From: Pseudomonadota bacterium
Lineage (GTDB): Bacteria; Pseudomonadota; Alphaproteobacteria; Acetobacterales; Acetobacteraceae
Direction of reading: 5' to 3'
Assembly: GCA_021808185.1 (NCBI GenBank)
Contig: JAKBCB010000003.1
Span: forward strand, 1 to 31,461
Length of the DNA: 31,461 nucleotides
This document shows, in pieces, positions 1 through 8,231 of the stretch. The notes below the pieces were generated by a model that was given only the letters and a program-made list of their open reading frames with translations, did not search any database and had not been told where the DNA came from. Each line of letters starts with the position of its first letter. Positions within the stretch are counted from its first letter, which is position 1. A program made the position numbers and the translations under genes.

Positions 1-402
1 TCGCGGCCGTTCGTGCTCGACGAGGTGATCGACGGCGCCGGCACGCTCGCGAAGGCGCTGGCCGACGACGCGATGGACATCATCAACCTCAAGATCAGCA
101 AGGTCGGCGGTCTGACCAAGGCCCGTCTGATGCGCGACATGTGCATCGCCTCGGGCACACCGATGACGATCGAGGATACCTGGGGTGGCGACATCGTGAC
201 CGCGACGATCGTTCATCTCGCGCTCTCGACGCCCGAGGAGTTCTGCTTCTCGGCGACGGACTTCAACAGCTACGGCACGGTCAGCATCGCCGCGGGCGCG
301 CCGCAGCGGGTCGCCGGCTGCACGACCGCGTCGGACCACCCCGGCCTTGGCATCACCCCGGCGTTCGACGTGCTCGGCGATCCCGTCTTTACGATCAGCT
401 GA
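1..402 (+). CDS. Mandelate racemase/muconate lactonizing enzyme family protein (C-terminal part)
   Basis: Reading frame 1 is open from the window edge and ends in TGA; the true start lies upstream. The 133 visible residues are the C-terminal half of an enolase-superfamily barrel. They contain LDEVID and the strand-6 motif NLKISKVGG, whose first Lys matches the second catalytic Lys of the MLE subgroup (KxK on strand 2 would be upstream), followed by IEDTWGGD. In this family the lysines abstract or deliver a proton alpha to a carboxylate. It sits 9 bp before a proline racemase-family gene and a DapA-family gene. That neighbourhood is known for hydroxyproline and hydroxyproline-betaine catabolism, so a cis-3-hydroxyproline dehydratase or a hydroxyproline-betaine epimerase is a reasonable guess, but the residues that decide substrate are not all visible. 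Another MLE-type racemase or dehydratase is possible. Confidence 0.85.
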   Translation, partial: SRPFVLDEVIDGAGTLAKALADDAMDIINLKISKVGGLTKARLMRDMCIASGTPMTIEDTWGGDIVTATIVHLALSTPEEFCFSATDFNSYGTVSIAAGAPQRVAGCTTASDHPGLGITPAFDVLGDPVFTIS

Positions 403-411
403 GGCCGCCCG

Positions 412-1446
412 ATGCGCTCGACCAAAATCCTCCACATCGTCGGCTGCCATTCGGAAGGCGAGGTGGGCGACGTCATCGTGGGCGGCGTCGCGCCGCCACC
501 GGGTGCCACCATCTGGGAGCAGTCGCGCTTCATCGCGCGGGACAACACGCTGCGGAACTTCGTCTTGCAGGAGCCGCGCGGCGGGGTGTTCCGGCACGTG
601 AACCTTCTTGTGCCACCGAAGGATCCGTCCGCGCATGTCGGCTGGATCGTGATGGAACCCGAAGATACACCGCCGATGTCGGGTTCCAACTCGATCTGCG
701 TGGCGACGGTCCTGATCGATAGCGGCATCGTGCCGATGGTCGAGCCGGAAACGACGCTGCGCATCGAGGCGCCGGGCGGGCTGATCGAGGCGCGTGTCAC
801 CTGCCGCAACAACAAGGCCGAGCGCGTCCGCATCCGCAATCACCCGAGCTTCGTCGATCGTCTCGACGCGCCGGTGGAGGTCCCGGGACTCGGCACGATC
901 CTCGTCGACACCGCCTATGGCGGCGACAGCTTCGTGATCGTCGATGCGCACCGGCTTGGCTTCTCCATCCGGCCCGACGAGGCGGAGGAGCTGGCCATCC
1001 TCGGCATGAAGATCGTGGCCGCGGCGAATGCGCAGATCGGCTTTCATCACCCGGAGAACGCGGAGTGGAACCACATCTCGTTCTGCCAGTTCGCCGCCCC
1101 CCTGTCGGATGACGGCGGCATTCCCTCGGGGGTCAATGCGGTTGCGATCCGGCCCGGCAAGATCGACCGCTCGCCCTGCGGCACCGGCTGTTCAGCGCGC
1201 ATGGCGGTGCTGCATGCGCGCGGCGTGCTCAGGGTCGGCGACCACTTCATCGGCCGCTCCATCATCGGTTCGCGCTTCGACTGCGGCATCGAGGCAGCGG
1301 CAACCGTGGTCGGACGGCCTGCGATCGTGCCGCATCTGTCGGGCCGCGCCTGGATCACGGGAACAAGCCAGCTCATGCTCGACCCTGACGATCCGTGGCC
1401 GACCGGCTATCGTCTGACCGATACGTGGCGCCGCTGGGTGCAATAG
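412..1446 (+). CDS. Proline racemase / hydroxyproline epimerase family enzyme, Ser-Cys type
   Basis: 344 residues, the usual length for the proline racemase superfamily, which includes 4-hydroxyproline 2-epimerases, proline racemases and trans-3-hydroxyproline dehydratases. Two acid/base residues face the substrate alpha carbon. The second is Cys256 in SPCGTGCSA. The first position, usually Cys in MCGH, is Ser90 in MSGSNSICVAT. Ser/Cys members exist in the family and are generally linked to hydroxyproline epimerisation rather than to the Cys/Thr dehydratases; this is recalled knowledge, not tested here. The gene lies between an MLE-family enzyme and a DapA-family enzyme on the same strand with short gaps, as expected of a hydroxyproline degradation operon. 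The cytoplasmic reaction would be trans-4-hydroxy-L-proline to cis-4-hydroxy-D-proline, or a 3-hydroxy analogue. The start ATG lies 9 bp after the previous stop. Confidence 0.88.
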   Translation: MRSTKILHIVGCHSEGEVGDVIVGGVAPPPGATIWEQSRFIARDNTLRNFVLQEPRGGVFRHVNLLVPPKDPSAHVGWIVMEPEDTPPMSGSNSICVATVLIDSGIVPMVEPETTLRIEAPGGLIEARVTCRNNKAERVRIRNHPSFVDRLDAPVEVPGLGTILVDTAYGGDSFVIVDAHRLGFSIRPDEAEELAILGMKIVAAANAQIGFHHPENAEWNHISFCQFAAPLSDDGGIPSGVNAVAIRPGKIDRSPCGTGCSARMAVLHARGVLRVGDHFIGRSIIGSRFDCGIEAAATVVGRPAIVPHLSGRAWITGTSQLMLDPDDPWPTGYRLTDTWRRWVQ

Positions 1447-1475
1447 GACCGATCATTTCAGGAGACCCGTCAGCG

Positions 1476-2438
1476 ATGACGACGAACATATTCCGCGGCA
1501 CGATGCCCGCGCTGATGACGCCGTGCGACAGCAACCGCCGGTCGGACTTTGACGCGCTCGTCCGCAAGGCCAAACAGCTTGTGGCGGCGGGCATGTCGGG
1601 TGTCGTCTATTGCGGCTCGATGGGGGACTGGCCGCTGCTGTCCGACGAGGAGCGGATGGCAGGGGTCGAGGCGCTGGTGCGGGCCGGCGTGCCCGTGGTC
1701 GTCGGCACCGGCGCGCAGAATACGCGCCGCGCCGCTTCCCTCGCGGCCCATGCGAAAGCCTGCGGCGCCGCTGGGCTGATGATCATCCCGCGCGTACTGT
1801 CGCGTGGGCCGAGTGCCGCCGCCCAGCGCGCGCATTTCGAGGCGGTGCTCACCGCCGCCGTTGATTTGCCATCGGTGATCTACAACAGCCCATACTACGG
1901 CTATGAGACGAAGGCGGACCTGTTCTTTGCGCTGCGCGAGCGGTTCGCGCATCTCGTGGGCTTCAAGGAATTCGGCGGAGCCGCGTCGCTGCGCTATGCC
2001 GCCGAGCACATCACCGGGCACGATCCCTCGCTGACGCTGTCGGTAGGCGTCGATACCCAGGTGCTCTATGGCTTCGTCAATTGCGGCGCGACCGGCGCCA
2101 TCACCGGCATCGGCAACGTGCTGCCGCACGAGGTGCTGCATCTCGTTGCCCTGTGTCGCAAGGCGCAGGCGGGCGACGTGGAGGCCCGCCGCGCCGCCAC
2201 CGAACTCGACCAGGCGCTGGCGATGCTGGCGTCTTTCGACGAGGGCGCCGATCTCGTTCTGTTCTACAAATACCTGATGACGTTGCGGGGCGACGCGGAA
2301 TATGCGCTCCATTTCAACGAGACTGATGAGCTCAGCCCGTCGCAGCGCCATTTCGCCAAGACTCAGCTTGAACTATTCGATGCCTGGTATGCTGCGTGGA
2401 AGCCGGCGTCCCTTCAGTCTCGCAGCCACGATGGATAG
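1476..2438 (+). CDS. DapA-family lyase/deaminase (candidate 1-pyrroline-4-hydroxy-2-carboxylate deaminase)
   Basis: 320 residues of a class I aldolase-type barrel of the dihydrodipicolinate synthase/N-acetylneuraminate lyase family. The Schiff-base Lys164 is in VGFKEFGG and the conserved Tyr136 in VIYNSPYYG. The usual GGTGE loop is replaced by YCGSMGDWP (residues 45-53), which argues against true DapA. I chose ATG 1476 because GGAGA lies about 10 bp upstream; the open frame extends to 1395 but that part overlaps the previous gene and shows no homology. Next to a hydroxyproline epimerase-type gene, the best-known role for such a protein is deamination of 1-pyrroline-4-hydroxy-2-carboxylate to alpha-ketoglutarate semialdehyde. 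No hydroxyproline oxidase or semialdehyde dehydrogenase is in the window, so those steps would be encoded upstream or elsewhere. Confidence 0.87.
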   Translation: MTTNIFRGTMPALMTPCDSNRRSDFDALVRKAKQLVAAGMSGVVYCGSMGDWPLLSDEERMAGVEALVRAGVPVVVGTGAQNTRRAASLAAHAKACGAAGLMIIPRVLSRGPSAAAQRAHFEAVLTAAVDLPSVIYNSPYYGYETKADLFFALRERFAHLVGFKEFGGAASLRYAAEHITGHDPSLTLSVGVDTQVLYGFVNCGATGAITGIGNVLPHEVLHLVALCRKAQAGDVEARRAATELDQALAMLASFDEGADLVLFYKYLMTLRGDAEYALHFNETDELSPSQRHFAKTQLELFDAWYAAWKPASLQSRSHDG

Positions 2439-2459
2439 GGTGGTTCCACCACGTCCAAT

Positions 2460-2477
2460 ATTGCGTCCCGACGCAAT
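2460..2477. terminator. Perfect 8-bp inverted repeat after the hydroxyproline-type operon
   Basis: ATTGCGTC and GACGCAAT pair perfectly around a 2-base loop, starting 22 bp after the stop of the DapA-family gene. A second, weaker GGTGG/CCACC hairpin (2439-2450) directly follows that stop. Neither is followed by a T-run, so intrinsic termination is uncertain; the repeat could also be debris of the adjacent IS66 remnant. Confidence 0.35.
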
Positions 2478-2504
2478 CGATGACTGCCGCGCTGGTGAGG
2501 CCGG

Positions 2505-3084
2505 GGCCTTGGCGAGCTCGGCATGGCGCGACATCTGAGCCCGCACTGCCCGCATCCAGGTCTCGAGGTCAGCGAGCAGCGGGGCGACGGCATGGCGGCG
2601 TACGGTGAGCTGCTGCTCCTGCGGCAGACCGTTAATGTCGTGCTCGACGGCGAGCGGCGCCTGCGCGACCTTGGCGAGTGCCAAGAAGTTGCGACGCGCA
2701 TGCGCCCGGCAGCCTGCGTTCCCGCGTCGATGATCAGGCCGGGCTGACGCGCGGCATCGCAGAGACCGTTGAACCCGGCATAGGCATCGGCCTGGAGAAT
2801 GCCCTGCCAGCCATCCAGATGCGGCCGTGGGGGTTCGCCGGGCCGGTCGCGGGAGTAGGCGAACTTCGCCGCGGACGCCGCGCTCCCGCCGAACGGACGG
2901 TCGTCGCGCAGATAGGTCCATGATTGACCGGTGACGGCCTTGCCGCTCGCGTGCACCGATCGCGCCGGAGCGTGGCGATCAGCAGCTTCAGATGCGCCGC
3001 CATCGCCTCGGCAGCGGAGGCGCGGGCGTTGGGCTCACGGCGCGCCAGTGGCTCGGCGGCCAGCGCAGCCCGCAGCGCAGCACC
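2505..3084 (-). pseudogene. Decayed IS66-family transposase (TnpC) remnant
   Basis: Three pieces of an IS66 transposase are readable on the minus strand but not in one frame. About 3084-2956 gives the N-terminal helical region (AEAMAAHLKLLIATLRRDR). About 2950-2722 jumps to the catalytic region (SWTYLRDDRPFGG, YSRDRPGE, ILQADAYAGFNGL). About 2717-2505 continues in another frame (CRAHARRNFLALAKV, INGLPQEQQLTVRRH, LADLETWMRAV). An internal deletion joins the first two, a frameshift near 2720 separates the last two, and the C-terminal DNN-AER part is absent. The element therefore cannot encode an active transposase. I found no intact TnpA/TnpB genes and no clear terminal repeats. Confidence 0.8.
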
Positions 3085-3583
3085 CCGGTGATGATCTCCA
3101 CCGCTCAACCCGCTTCCGACCTCAACGACGTTCATGCAATCGCCGCTAAGGTCAGACCCGGAAGTCACCATCGCAAGGCGGCAGTCAACGGGCGGGTACG
3201 GCGGTCCGGCGCGAGGCTATGGTCGTCGCGCTGCCGCCGCGTTGCCCAAATCTCCACAGCGCCAACAAGAGCAAGAGACAGCTTAACTTCAACGGGGATC
3301 AGAACGGCGCCGCTTCCGCCTTAAATCAGCCGGCCAGTGATCCTCACCACAGGGGCAAGCACAGTTGATCGCGGAGACATGTGGCCGCGGAGCGCCCGGC
3401 GCGACTCGTCCGGAAACGTCGTGGGTAGCCGGCCGGGGGGACGTTCAGCCGTCAGGATGTGCTAACCGAGCCTGACCTGCCATTGCGGCAATTGGTCAGC
3501 GCGGTATGACCGCCTGCCAGTGCCCAGTTTCGTCGCACGCGGCACGCCAGGCGGTTGGAGCGGGTTCCCGACAGGCCCGGCCG
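3085..3583. other. Intergenic stretch without recognisable genes
   Basis: About 500 bp between the IS66 remnant and the stop of the TauD-like gene. Short open frames exist on both strands but none resembles a protein family or has a convincing ribosome binding site. The part near 3085-3170 may still belong to the remnant's transposase start. No tRNA-like or strong hairpin structure was noticed. Confidence 0.5.
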
Positions 3584-4429
3584 TCAGCGCGGCGGATCGC
3601 CGGCGAGTGTGATGCGGTGCATGACGCGGCGATAGCCGTGATAGTCGTTGATCGGGTTGTGCAGCGCGCAGCGATTGTCCCAGAACGCCAGCGACCCCGG
3701 CGCCCAGCGGAAGCGGCAGGTGAATTCGGGCCGTTCCTGGTGCATGAACAGGTAGGAAAGCAGCGGCGCGCTTTCCTCCTCCGTCATGCCCTCGAAATTC
3801 TGCGTGTGGGCGCGGTTGACGTAGAGTGCCCTGCGGCCGGTCTCCGGGTGCGTGCGCACCACCGGGTGGGATGCCGCGTATTCCTTGCGGGCGTCGCTGC
3901 GCGCGTTCTCGCGCAGCCGGTCCTCGCGCGTCTTGCTGACATCCGCGCGCGCCGAGCTGTTCACCGCGCGCAAGCCTTCCAGCATCCGCTTCATGCCGTC
4001 CGACAGCGCCGCGTAGGCCGCGTAGCCGCCGGCGAACAGCGTGTCGCCGCCCTGCGGGGGAATTTCGCGCGCAATCAGCATCGTGGCCATCGGCGGCACG
4101 TCCAGATAGGCGGTGTCACTGTGCCAGACGCCGCCGAAATTCGTCCGCTCGTGCTCCAGCTTCACCACCGGGATGATCTCCGGATAGTCGTCCAGCCCGC
4201 GCAGGAACGGATATTCGATCACCTGCCCGAAGCGCCGCGCCAGCGCCAGGAAACGACCGGGCGGCAAATCCTGCTCGCGGAAGAAGATGACGCCGTGTTC
4301 GAGCCAGATGGCCCGCAGGGCCGCGATGGTCGCGTCGTCCAGGTCGCGTGACAGATCGACGCCGAACACCTCCGCACCGACCGCGCCGGCGAGCCTCCGC
4401 ACGATCAAACCGTCGCTGGTCTGCAGCAT
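3584..4429 (-). CDS. TauD/TfdA-family Fe(II)/2-oxoglutarate-dependent dioxygenase
   Basis: 281 residues, almost the same length as E. coli TauD (283). The iron facial triad is visible: His103 and Asp105 in VWHSDTAY and the distal His257 in ALHNPINDY. Arg268 and Arg272 in GYRRVMHRITLAGD align with the two arginines that TauD uses for 2-oxoglutarate and substrate anion. Family members hydroxylate next to a heteroatom and release products such as sulfite from taurine, or cleave aryloxyacetates. Specificity cannot be read here. It is the last gene of the minus-strand operon, 17 bp after the CaiB-family gene, so it probably acts on the same substrate or a precursor of it. It could be an alkylsulfonate dioxygenase, but no sulfonate transporter is adjacent. 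Confidence 0.92.
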   Translation of the reverse strand: MLQTSDGLIVRRLAGAVGAEVFGVDLSRDLDDATIAALRAIWLEHGVIFFREQDLPPGRFLALARRFGQVIEYPFLRGLDDYPEIIPVVKLEHERTNFGGVWHSDTAYLDVPPMATMLIAREIPPQGGDTLFAGGYAAYAALSDGMKRMLEGLRAVNSSARADVSKTREDRLRENARSDARKEYAASHPVVRTHPETGRRALYVNRAHTQNFEGMTEEESAPLLSYLFMHQERPEFTCRFRWAPGSLAFWDNRCALHNPINDYHGYRRVMHRITLAGDPPR

Positions 4430-4446
4430 GGATGACGTTCCCCTCG

Positions 4447-5634
4447 CTAGACGATGCCCTGCGCGCGCATATCGCGGATCGTATCATCGGAAAACCCTGC
4501 TTCGCGCAGGATCGCATCGGTATCGGCGCCGAGCGCAGGGGCGGCGCGCAGCGGCAACCCCTCATCCTCGACGCGGATCGGCGTGGTCACCATGCGCAGT
4601 CCCTCGCCGTCGTCGTGGCGGAAGCGGCGGATCAGGTCGCGCTCGGCGACGAAGGAACTGTCCAGTGCCGCGCGCAGGTCGTTCACCGGCGCCGCCGGCA
4701 CACGCCCGGCGAACAGCGCCAGCCATTCGGCCGTGGTGCGCTCCCCCAGGGCGGCATCGAGCATCTCGTTCACCTGCGTCCGGTTCGCGAGCCTTGCCTC
4801 GAAGCTGCGGAAGCGCGCATCCACGCCCCAGTCCGGATGACCGAGCAGGCCGCACAGCACCGGCCAGAACTTCTCCTTGTTGCACATGATGAAGATGAAG
4901 CCGTCGGCCGTGCGATAAAGCTGGCTCGGCACGAGGGACGGATGGCCGGACCGTGGCTCGCGCCCCTGCACATGCCCAGCGTTCAGATACCAGGTTGCCA
5001 GATAGCCGAGATTCTGCAAGGCGGCGTCGAACAGGCTGACATCCAGATTGCGTCCCTTGCCGCTCGCCCGCGCTTCCAGCACGCCGGCAAGCAGGGCGAA
5101 GGCGGCGAACAGCCCGGTCATCAGATCGACCAGCGACAGGCCGAATCGCGCGGGCGGCCCGTCCGGCTCGCCGGTCAGCGACAGATAGCCCGCTTCCGCC
5201 TGCATCAGATAATCGTAACCGGGCCAGGAGGCGCGCGATCCGTCGCGGCCATAGGCGGAGAGATGCGCGCAGACGATGCGCGGATTGACCGGCGCCAGTG
5301 CGTCATAGGTCAGGCCGAGCCGCGCCGGCAGGTCGCCGCGCAGATTGTCCAGCACCGCATCGGCACGGGCGACCAGCGCATGCAGCACCGCCTGCGCGCC
5401 CGGCCGCTTCAGGTCGAGCGTCAGGCTGCGCTTGTTGCGGTTGAAGCTCTGGAAGAAATGGCTGTCGTCAGGCCCCGCGAAGAACGGCCCGACGCGCCGG
5501 GCCATGTCGCCGCCATCGGCCGGGTTCTCGATCTTGATGATCTCGGCGCCGAGATCAGCCAGTTGCATGGTGCCGTACGGTCCGGCGCCGTACTGCTCCA
5601 CGGCGATCACGCGCAGGCCTGAGAGCGGTCCCAT
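4447..5634 (-). CDS. CaiB/BaiF family (class III) CoA-transferase
   Basis: 395 residues, typical for family III CoA-transferases such as formyl-CoA:oxalate transferase and CaiB. The N-terminus LSGLRVIAVEQYGAGPYGT and the segment LADLGAEIIKIENP are family signatures. The catalytic aspartate, which forms the acyl-aspartyl anhydride, is Asp170 in LSLVDLMTG. It would activate a carboxylic acid to its CoA ester in the cytoplasm using succinyl-CoA or another CoA donor. It follows the acyl-CoA dehydrogenase by 4 bp and precedes the TauD-like gene by 17 bp, so it is co-transcribed. With MmgE/PrpD and MaoC partners, an itaconate-, mesaconate- or similar dicarboxylate-type substrate is plausible but not shown. 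Confidence 0.93.
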   Translation of the reverse strand: MGPLSGLRVIAVEQYGAGPYGTMQLADLGAEIIKIENPADGGDMARRVGPFFAGPDDSHFFQSFNRNKRSLTLDLKRPGAQAVLHALVARADAVLDNLRGDLPARLGLTYDALAPVNPRIVCAHLSAYGRDGSRASWPGYDYLMQAEAGYLSLTGEPDGPPARFGLSLVDLMTGLFAAFALLAGVLEARASGKGRNLDVSLFDAALQNLGYLATWYLNAGHVQGREPRSGHPSLVPSQLYRTADGFIFIMCNKEKFWPVLCGLLGHPDWGVDARFRSFEARLANRTQVNEMLDAALGERTTAEWLALFAGRVPAAPVNDLRAALDSSFVAERDLIRRFRHDDGEGLRMVTTPIRVEDEGLPLRAAPALGADTDAILREAGFSDDTIRDMRAQGIV

Positions 5635-5638
5635 CGGC

Positions 5639-6793
5639 TCAGACCGGGTTGCGCGCGATCAGTTGCCTGGCGATGATGATGCGCTGCATCTCGTTGGTGC
5701 CCTCGCCGATCACCAGCAGCGGTGCGTCGCGATACAGCCGCTCCACCGTGAACTCCTTGGAATAGCCGTAGCCGCCGTGAATCCGCATGGATTCCAGGGA
5801 CACGTTCACCGCCGCCTCGGTCGCGAACAGCTTGGCCATGCCCGCTTCCATGTCGCAGCGCTCACCAAGGTCATAGGCGGACGCCGCATGGTCCACCAGC
5901 AGCCGCGCGGCCTGCACCTGCGTCGCCATCTCGCCCAGCTTCAACTGGATCGCCTGGTGCTGGCTGATCGGCTTGCCGAAGGTCTTCCGCACCTGGCTGT
6001 AGCGCACCGCCTCGTCCAGCGCCGCCTGCGCGACGCCCACGCCGCGCGCCGCGACGTTGATGCGGCCCAGTTCCAGCCCGCCCAGCGCATGCTGCAAGCC
6101 ATGCCCTTCCTCCCCGCCGATCAGGCGATCGGCCGGGATGCGGAAATCGGAGAACACCAGTTCGGCCGAATCGATGCCCTTGTAGCCGAGCTTCTCGAGC
6201 TTGCGGCTGACGGTGAAGCCCGGCCCCTTTTCGGCCAGGAACAGGCTCATGCCGCGATGGCGCGGCTCGGCCTTCGGGTCGGTCTTGACCAGCAGCGCGA
6301 AGCAGCGTCCCTGGATGCCGTTGGAGATCCAGGTTTTCGTGCCGTTCACCACGTAACCGTCGCCGTCACGCCGCGCCGTGGTGCGGACCGCTTGCAGGTC
6401 GGTGCCGCAATCCGGCTCGGTCAGCGCAAGGCCGCCGCGCAGCTCGCCGGACGCGAAGCGCGGCAGAAAGCTCGCCTTTTGCGCCGGCGTGCCGAAGCGC
6501 TGCACCGCCGCTGCCATGATCAGGTGCGAGTTGAAGATACCGCTGAGCGACATCCAGACCGTCGAGACCTGTTCGACGATCTTTGCGTAGGTGCGCGCGC
6601 CCAGCCCCAGCCCGCCATACTCGGCCGGAATGGTGGCGCCGAACAGGCCGAGCGCCTTCATCTTCTCGACCATCTCGCCGGGATAGATGTCGTCGTGCTC
6701 CAACTGCCGCACATGCGGGCGCACGTCGCGGTCGAGGAAGCGCGCGACGCTGTCGAGGATCAGGGCCTGCTCCGCCGGGGCAGACTCGCGCAT
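5639..6793 (-). CDS. Acyl-CoA dehydrogenase
   Basis: 384 residues with the three acyl-CoA dehydrogenase domains. The central region has LALTEPDCGTDLQ, which contacts the flavin, and GTKTWISNG. The C-terminus has IHGGYGYSKEFTVERLYRDA, followed by the catalytic base Glu364 in VIGEGTNEMQR. It would oxidise an acyl-CoA to the 2-enoyl-CoA and pass electrons to ETF. The ATG lies 1 bp after the stop of the MmgE/PrpD gene, indicating translational coupling, and the CoA-transferase starts 4 bp after its stop. The natural order of chemistry would be CoA activation, dehydrogenation here, then hydration by the divergent MaoC protein. Chain length and branching preference cannot be told by eye. Confidence 0.95.
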   Translation of the reverse strand: MRESAPAEQALILDSVARFLDRDVRPHVRQLEHDDIYPGEMVEKMKALGLFGATIPAEYGGLGLGARTYAKIVEQVSTVWMSLSGIFNSHLIMAAAVQRFGTPAQKASFLPRFASGELRGGLALTEPDCGTDLQAVRTTARRDGDGYVVNGTKTWISNGIQGRCFALLVKTDPKAEPRHRGMSLFLAEKGPGFTVSRKLEKLGYKGIDSAELVFSDFRIPADRLIGGEEGHGLQHALGGLELGRINVAARGVGVAQAALDEAVRYSQVRKTFGKPISQHQAIQLKLGEMATQVQAARLLVDHAASAYDLGERCDMEAGMAKLFATEAAVNVSLESMRIHGGYGYSKEFTVERLYRDAPLLVIGEGTNEMQRIIIARQLIARNPV

Positions 6794-6794
6794 G

Positions 6795-8231
6795 TCAGCG
6801 CTGGCCCAGCAGGGCGGCGACCGCCTGCATGTCCGACGCCTTATCGAGCGACAGCAGCGCCTTGGCGATGCGCCCGGCGCGCGGCGCGGCCAGGACGCGG
6901 GCGGCGTTGTCGTCGTATTTGCCGCGGATGTCGGACTCGGTCAGCGGCCGATCGCCGCAGCCGCGATTCTGGTGTTCTCGATGGGCGCGCGTGCTGCCGT
7001 CCTGCAACGCCACGATGACTTCGCCGGAATAGTAGCGCGGAAAGCCGGAATTCGGATCGCATTCGTAGTCCACGCGGTCGGCGAGCGCGAGGGTCGCGGG
7101 ATCGCGGATCGCTTCCTGCGTCAACTCGGCGAGCGTGAACCGCCCGCGCAGCAGCGCGGCCGCGACGATGAACGGGATGGAGAACTGCGCGTCGTAGGAA
7201 TTGGCCGGGCGGCGCTTGTTGGCGACCGGTTCGCATACCGTTTTGACCACCTCGGCCGGCACCAGCGCGCGCACGCGGGCGACGCGGGCGGGATCGAGGC
7301 CGCCGGCGCGCAGCGCGATCGCCGCATCGGCGCAGGCATGGGTGAAGTGGCAGGCGGGGAAGGGCTTCACGCCGACCTGCATGATCTCCCAGGTCCGGCC
7401 CAGCGCCGCTGTCGCCAGCGGCAGGTTGGCCGGGTCGTAATGCGCCTGCAGGTGGCTCGCGTAGAGGCCGAAGCGGCCCTCATAGGCGCGGCGGGCGCCC
7501 TCGAACCCCTGTTGCGCCAGCGCTGCCGCGGTAATGCCGGCCTGCGCCGCCCAGCCCGGATGCAGGCGCTTGTTCCAGGCGCCGTCCTCCAGGAATTCCA
7601 GGCTGCCGGACCCGAGGGACAGCACCACGCCCTGCGCCGCCACCAATTGTTCCTCGGTCAGCCCCATCAGCTTGCCCGCCGCCAGCGCGCAGGCGAAGGC
7701 GCCGACCAGCCCGGTCGGGTGGAAGCCGATCTGGTGAAAGCCGCCCTTCGCCACCGCGCCGAGCCGAGCCGCCACCTCCATGCCGGCGATGTAGGCGGCC
7801 AGCGCCTCTGCCCCGCTCGCCCCCTGCCGCGCGCCCACCGCGAGCACCGTCGGCCAGAGGCTGGCGGTGGCATGCACCACGCCGCCCAGATGCGTGTCGT
7901 CGAAATCCAGGCCATGCACCAGAAGCCCGTTCACCAACGCCGCGTCGCGGAACGGCAGCCGGTCGGGGAAGCCGATGACCGGCGTGTCGCCGGCGCCGCC
8001 CAGGCCGCGCATCGCAGTCAGCGTGCGGTGGGCGAAGTCGAAGCCGCTGGAGGCGAGCGCGATGCCGGTGCCGTCCAGGATCAGGTACTGCGCCCGCCGC
8101 GCCACGTCGGCCGGGATCGCGGAGAATTCCAGCCCGCCGACGAAGGCGGCGAGCGTCTGTGCGACCAGCGGAGTCGCGGCCTGGCTCTGCGCGGCGGCAT
8201 CGGGGGCGACCGTCGTAAGCGGCGCGTTCAT
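6795..8231 (-). CDS. MmgE/PrpD family protein (2-methylcitrate dehydratase / cis-aconitate decarboxylase-like)
   Basis: 478 residues, normal for the MmgE/PrpD family. Recognisable segments are LVHGLDFDDTH and VVHATASLWPTVLA in the all-alpha domain, FHPTGLVGAFACALAAGKL, and VGVKPFPACHFTHACADAA, then the smaller C-terminal domain. The family includes 2-methylcitrate dehydratase and cis-aconitate decarboxylase, which handle tricarboxylates. No prpB/prpC is nearby, so a propionate-cycle role is unlikely. The ATG overlaps the stop of the GntR regulator (ATGA), so regulator and enzyme are translated together. In this CaiB/acyl-CoA dehydrogenase context it may decarboxylate, dehydrate or isomerise the transported acid. 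The exact reaction is unknown. Confidence 0.9.
   Translation of the reverse strand: MNAPLTTVAPDAAAQSQAATPLVAQTLAAFVGGLEFSAIPADVARRAQYLILDGTGIALASSGFDFAHRTLTAMRGLGGAGDTPVIGFPDRLPFRDAALVNGLLVHGLDFDDTHLGGVVHATASLWPTVLAVGARQGASGAEALAAYIAGMEVAARLGAVAKGGFHQIGFHPTGLVGAFACALAAGKLMGLTEEQLVAAQGVVLSLGSGSLEFLEDGAWNKRLHPGWAAQAGITAAALAQQGFEGARRAYEGRFGLYASHLQAHYDPANLPLATAALGRTWEIMQVGVKPFPACHFTHACADAAIALRAGGLDPARVARVRALVPAEVVKTVCEPVANKRRPANSYDAQFSIPFIVAAALLRGRFTLAELTQEAIRDPATLALADRVDYECDPNSGFPRYYSGEVIVALQDGSTRAHREHQNRGCGDRPLTESDIRGKYDDNAARVLAAPRAGRIAKALLSLDKASDMQAVAALLGQR

Noticed and set aside
2439..2450. GGTGGTTCC next to the DapA-family stop resembles the IS3-element end at 14989-14998
   Set aside because: Only nine bases match and no matching second end or transposase of that type is near; chance is sufficient.
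3506..4351. Long plus-strand open frame opposite the TauD-like gene
   Set aside because: It is an antisense shadow in GC-rich DNA, without homology or ribosome site, while the minus strand shows a complete dioxygenase.
6795..8231. PrpD of the methylcitrate cycle
   Set aside because: No prpB, prpC or prpR accompanies it; the neighbours are CoA-transferase and acyl-CoA dehydrogenase.
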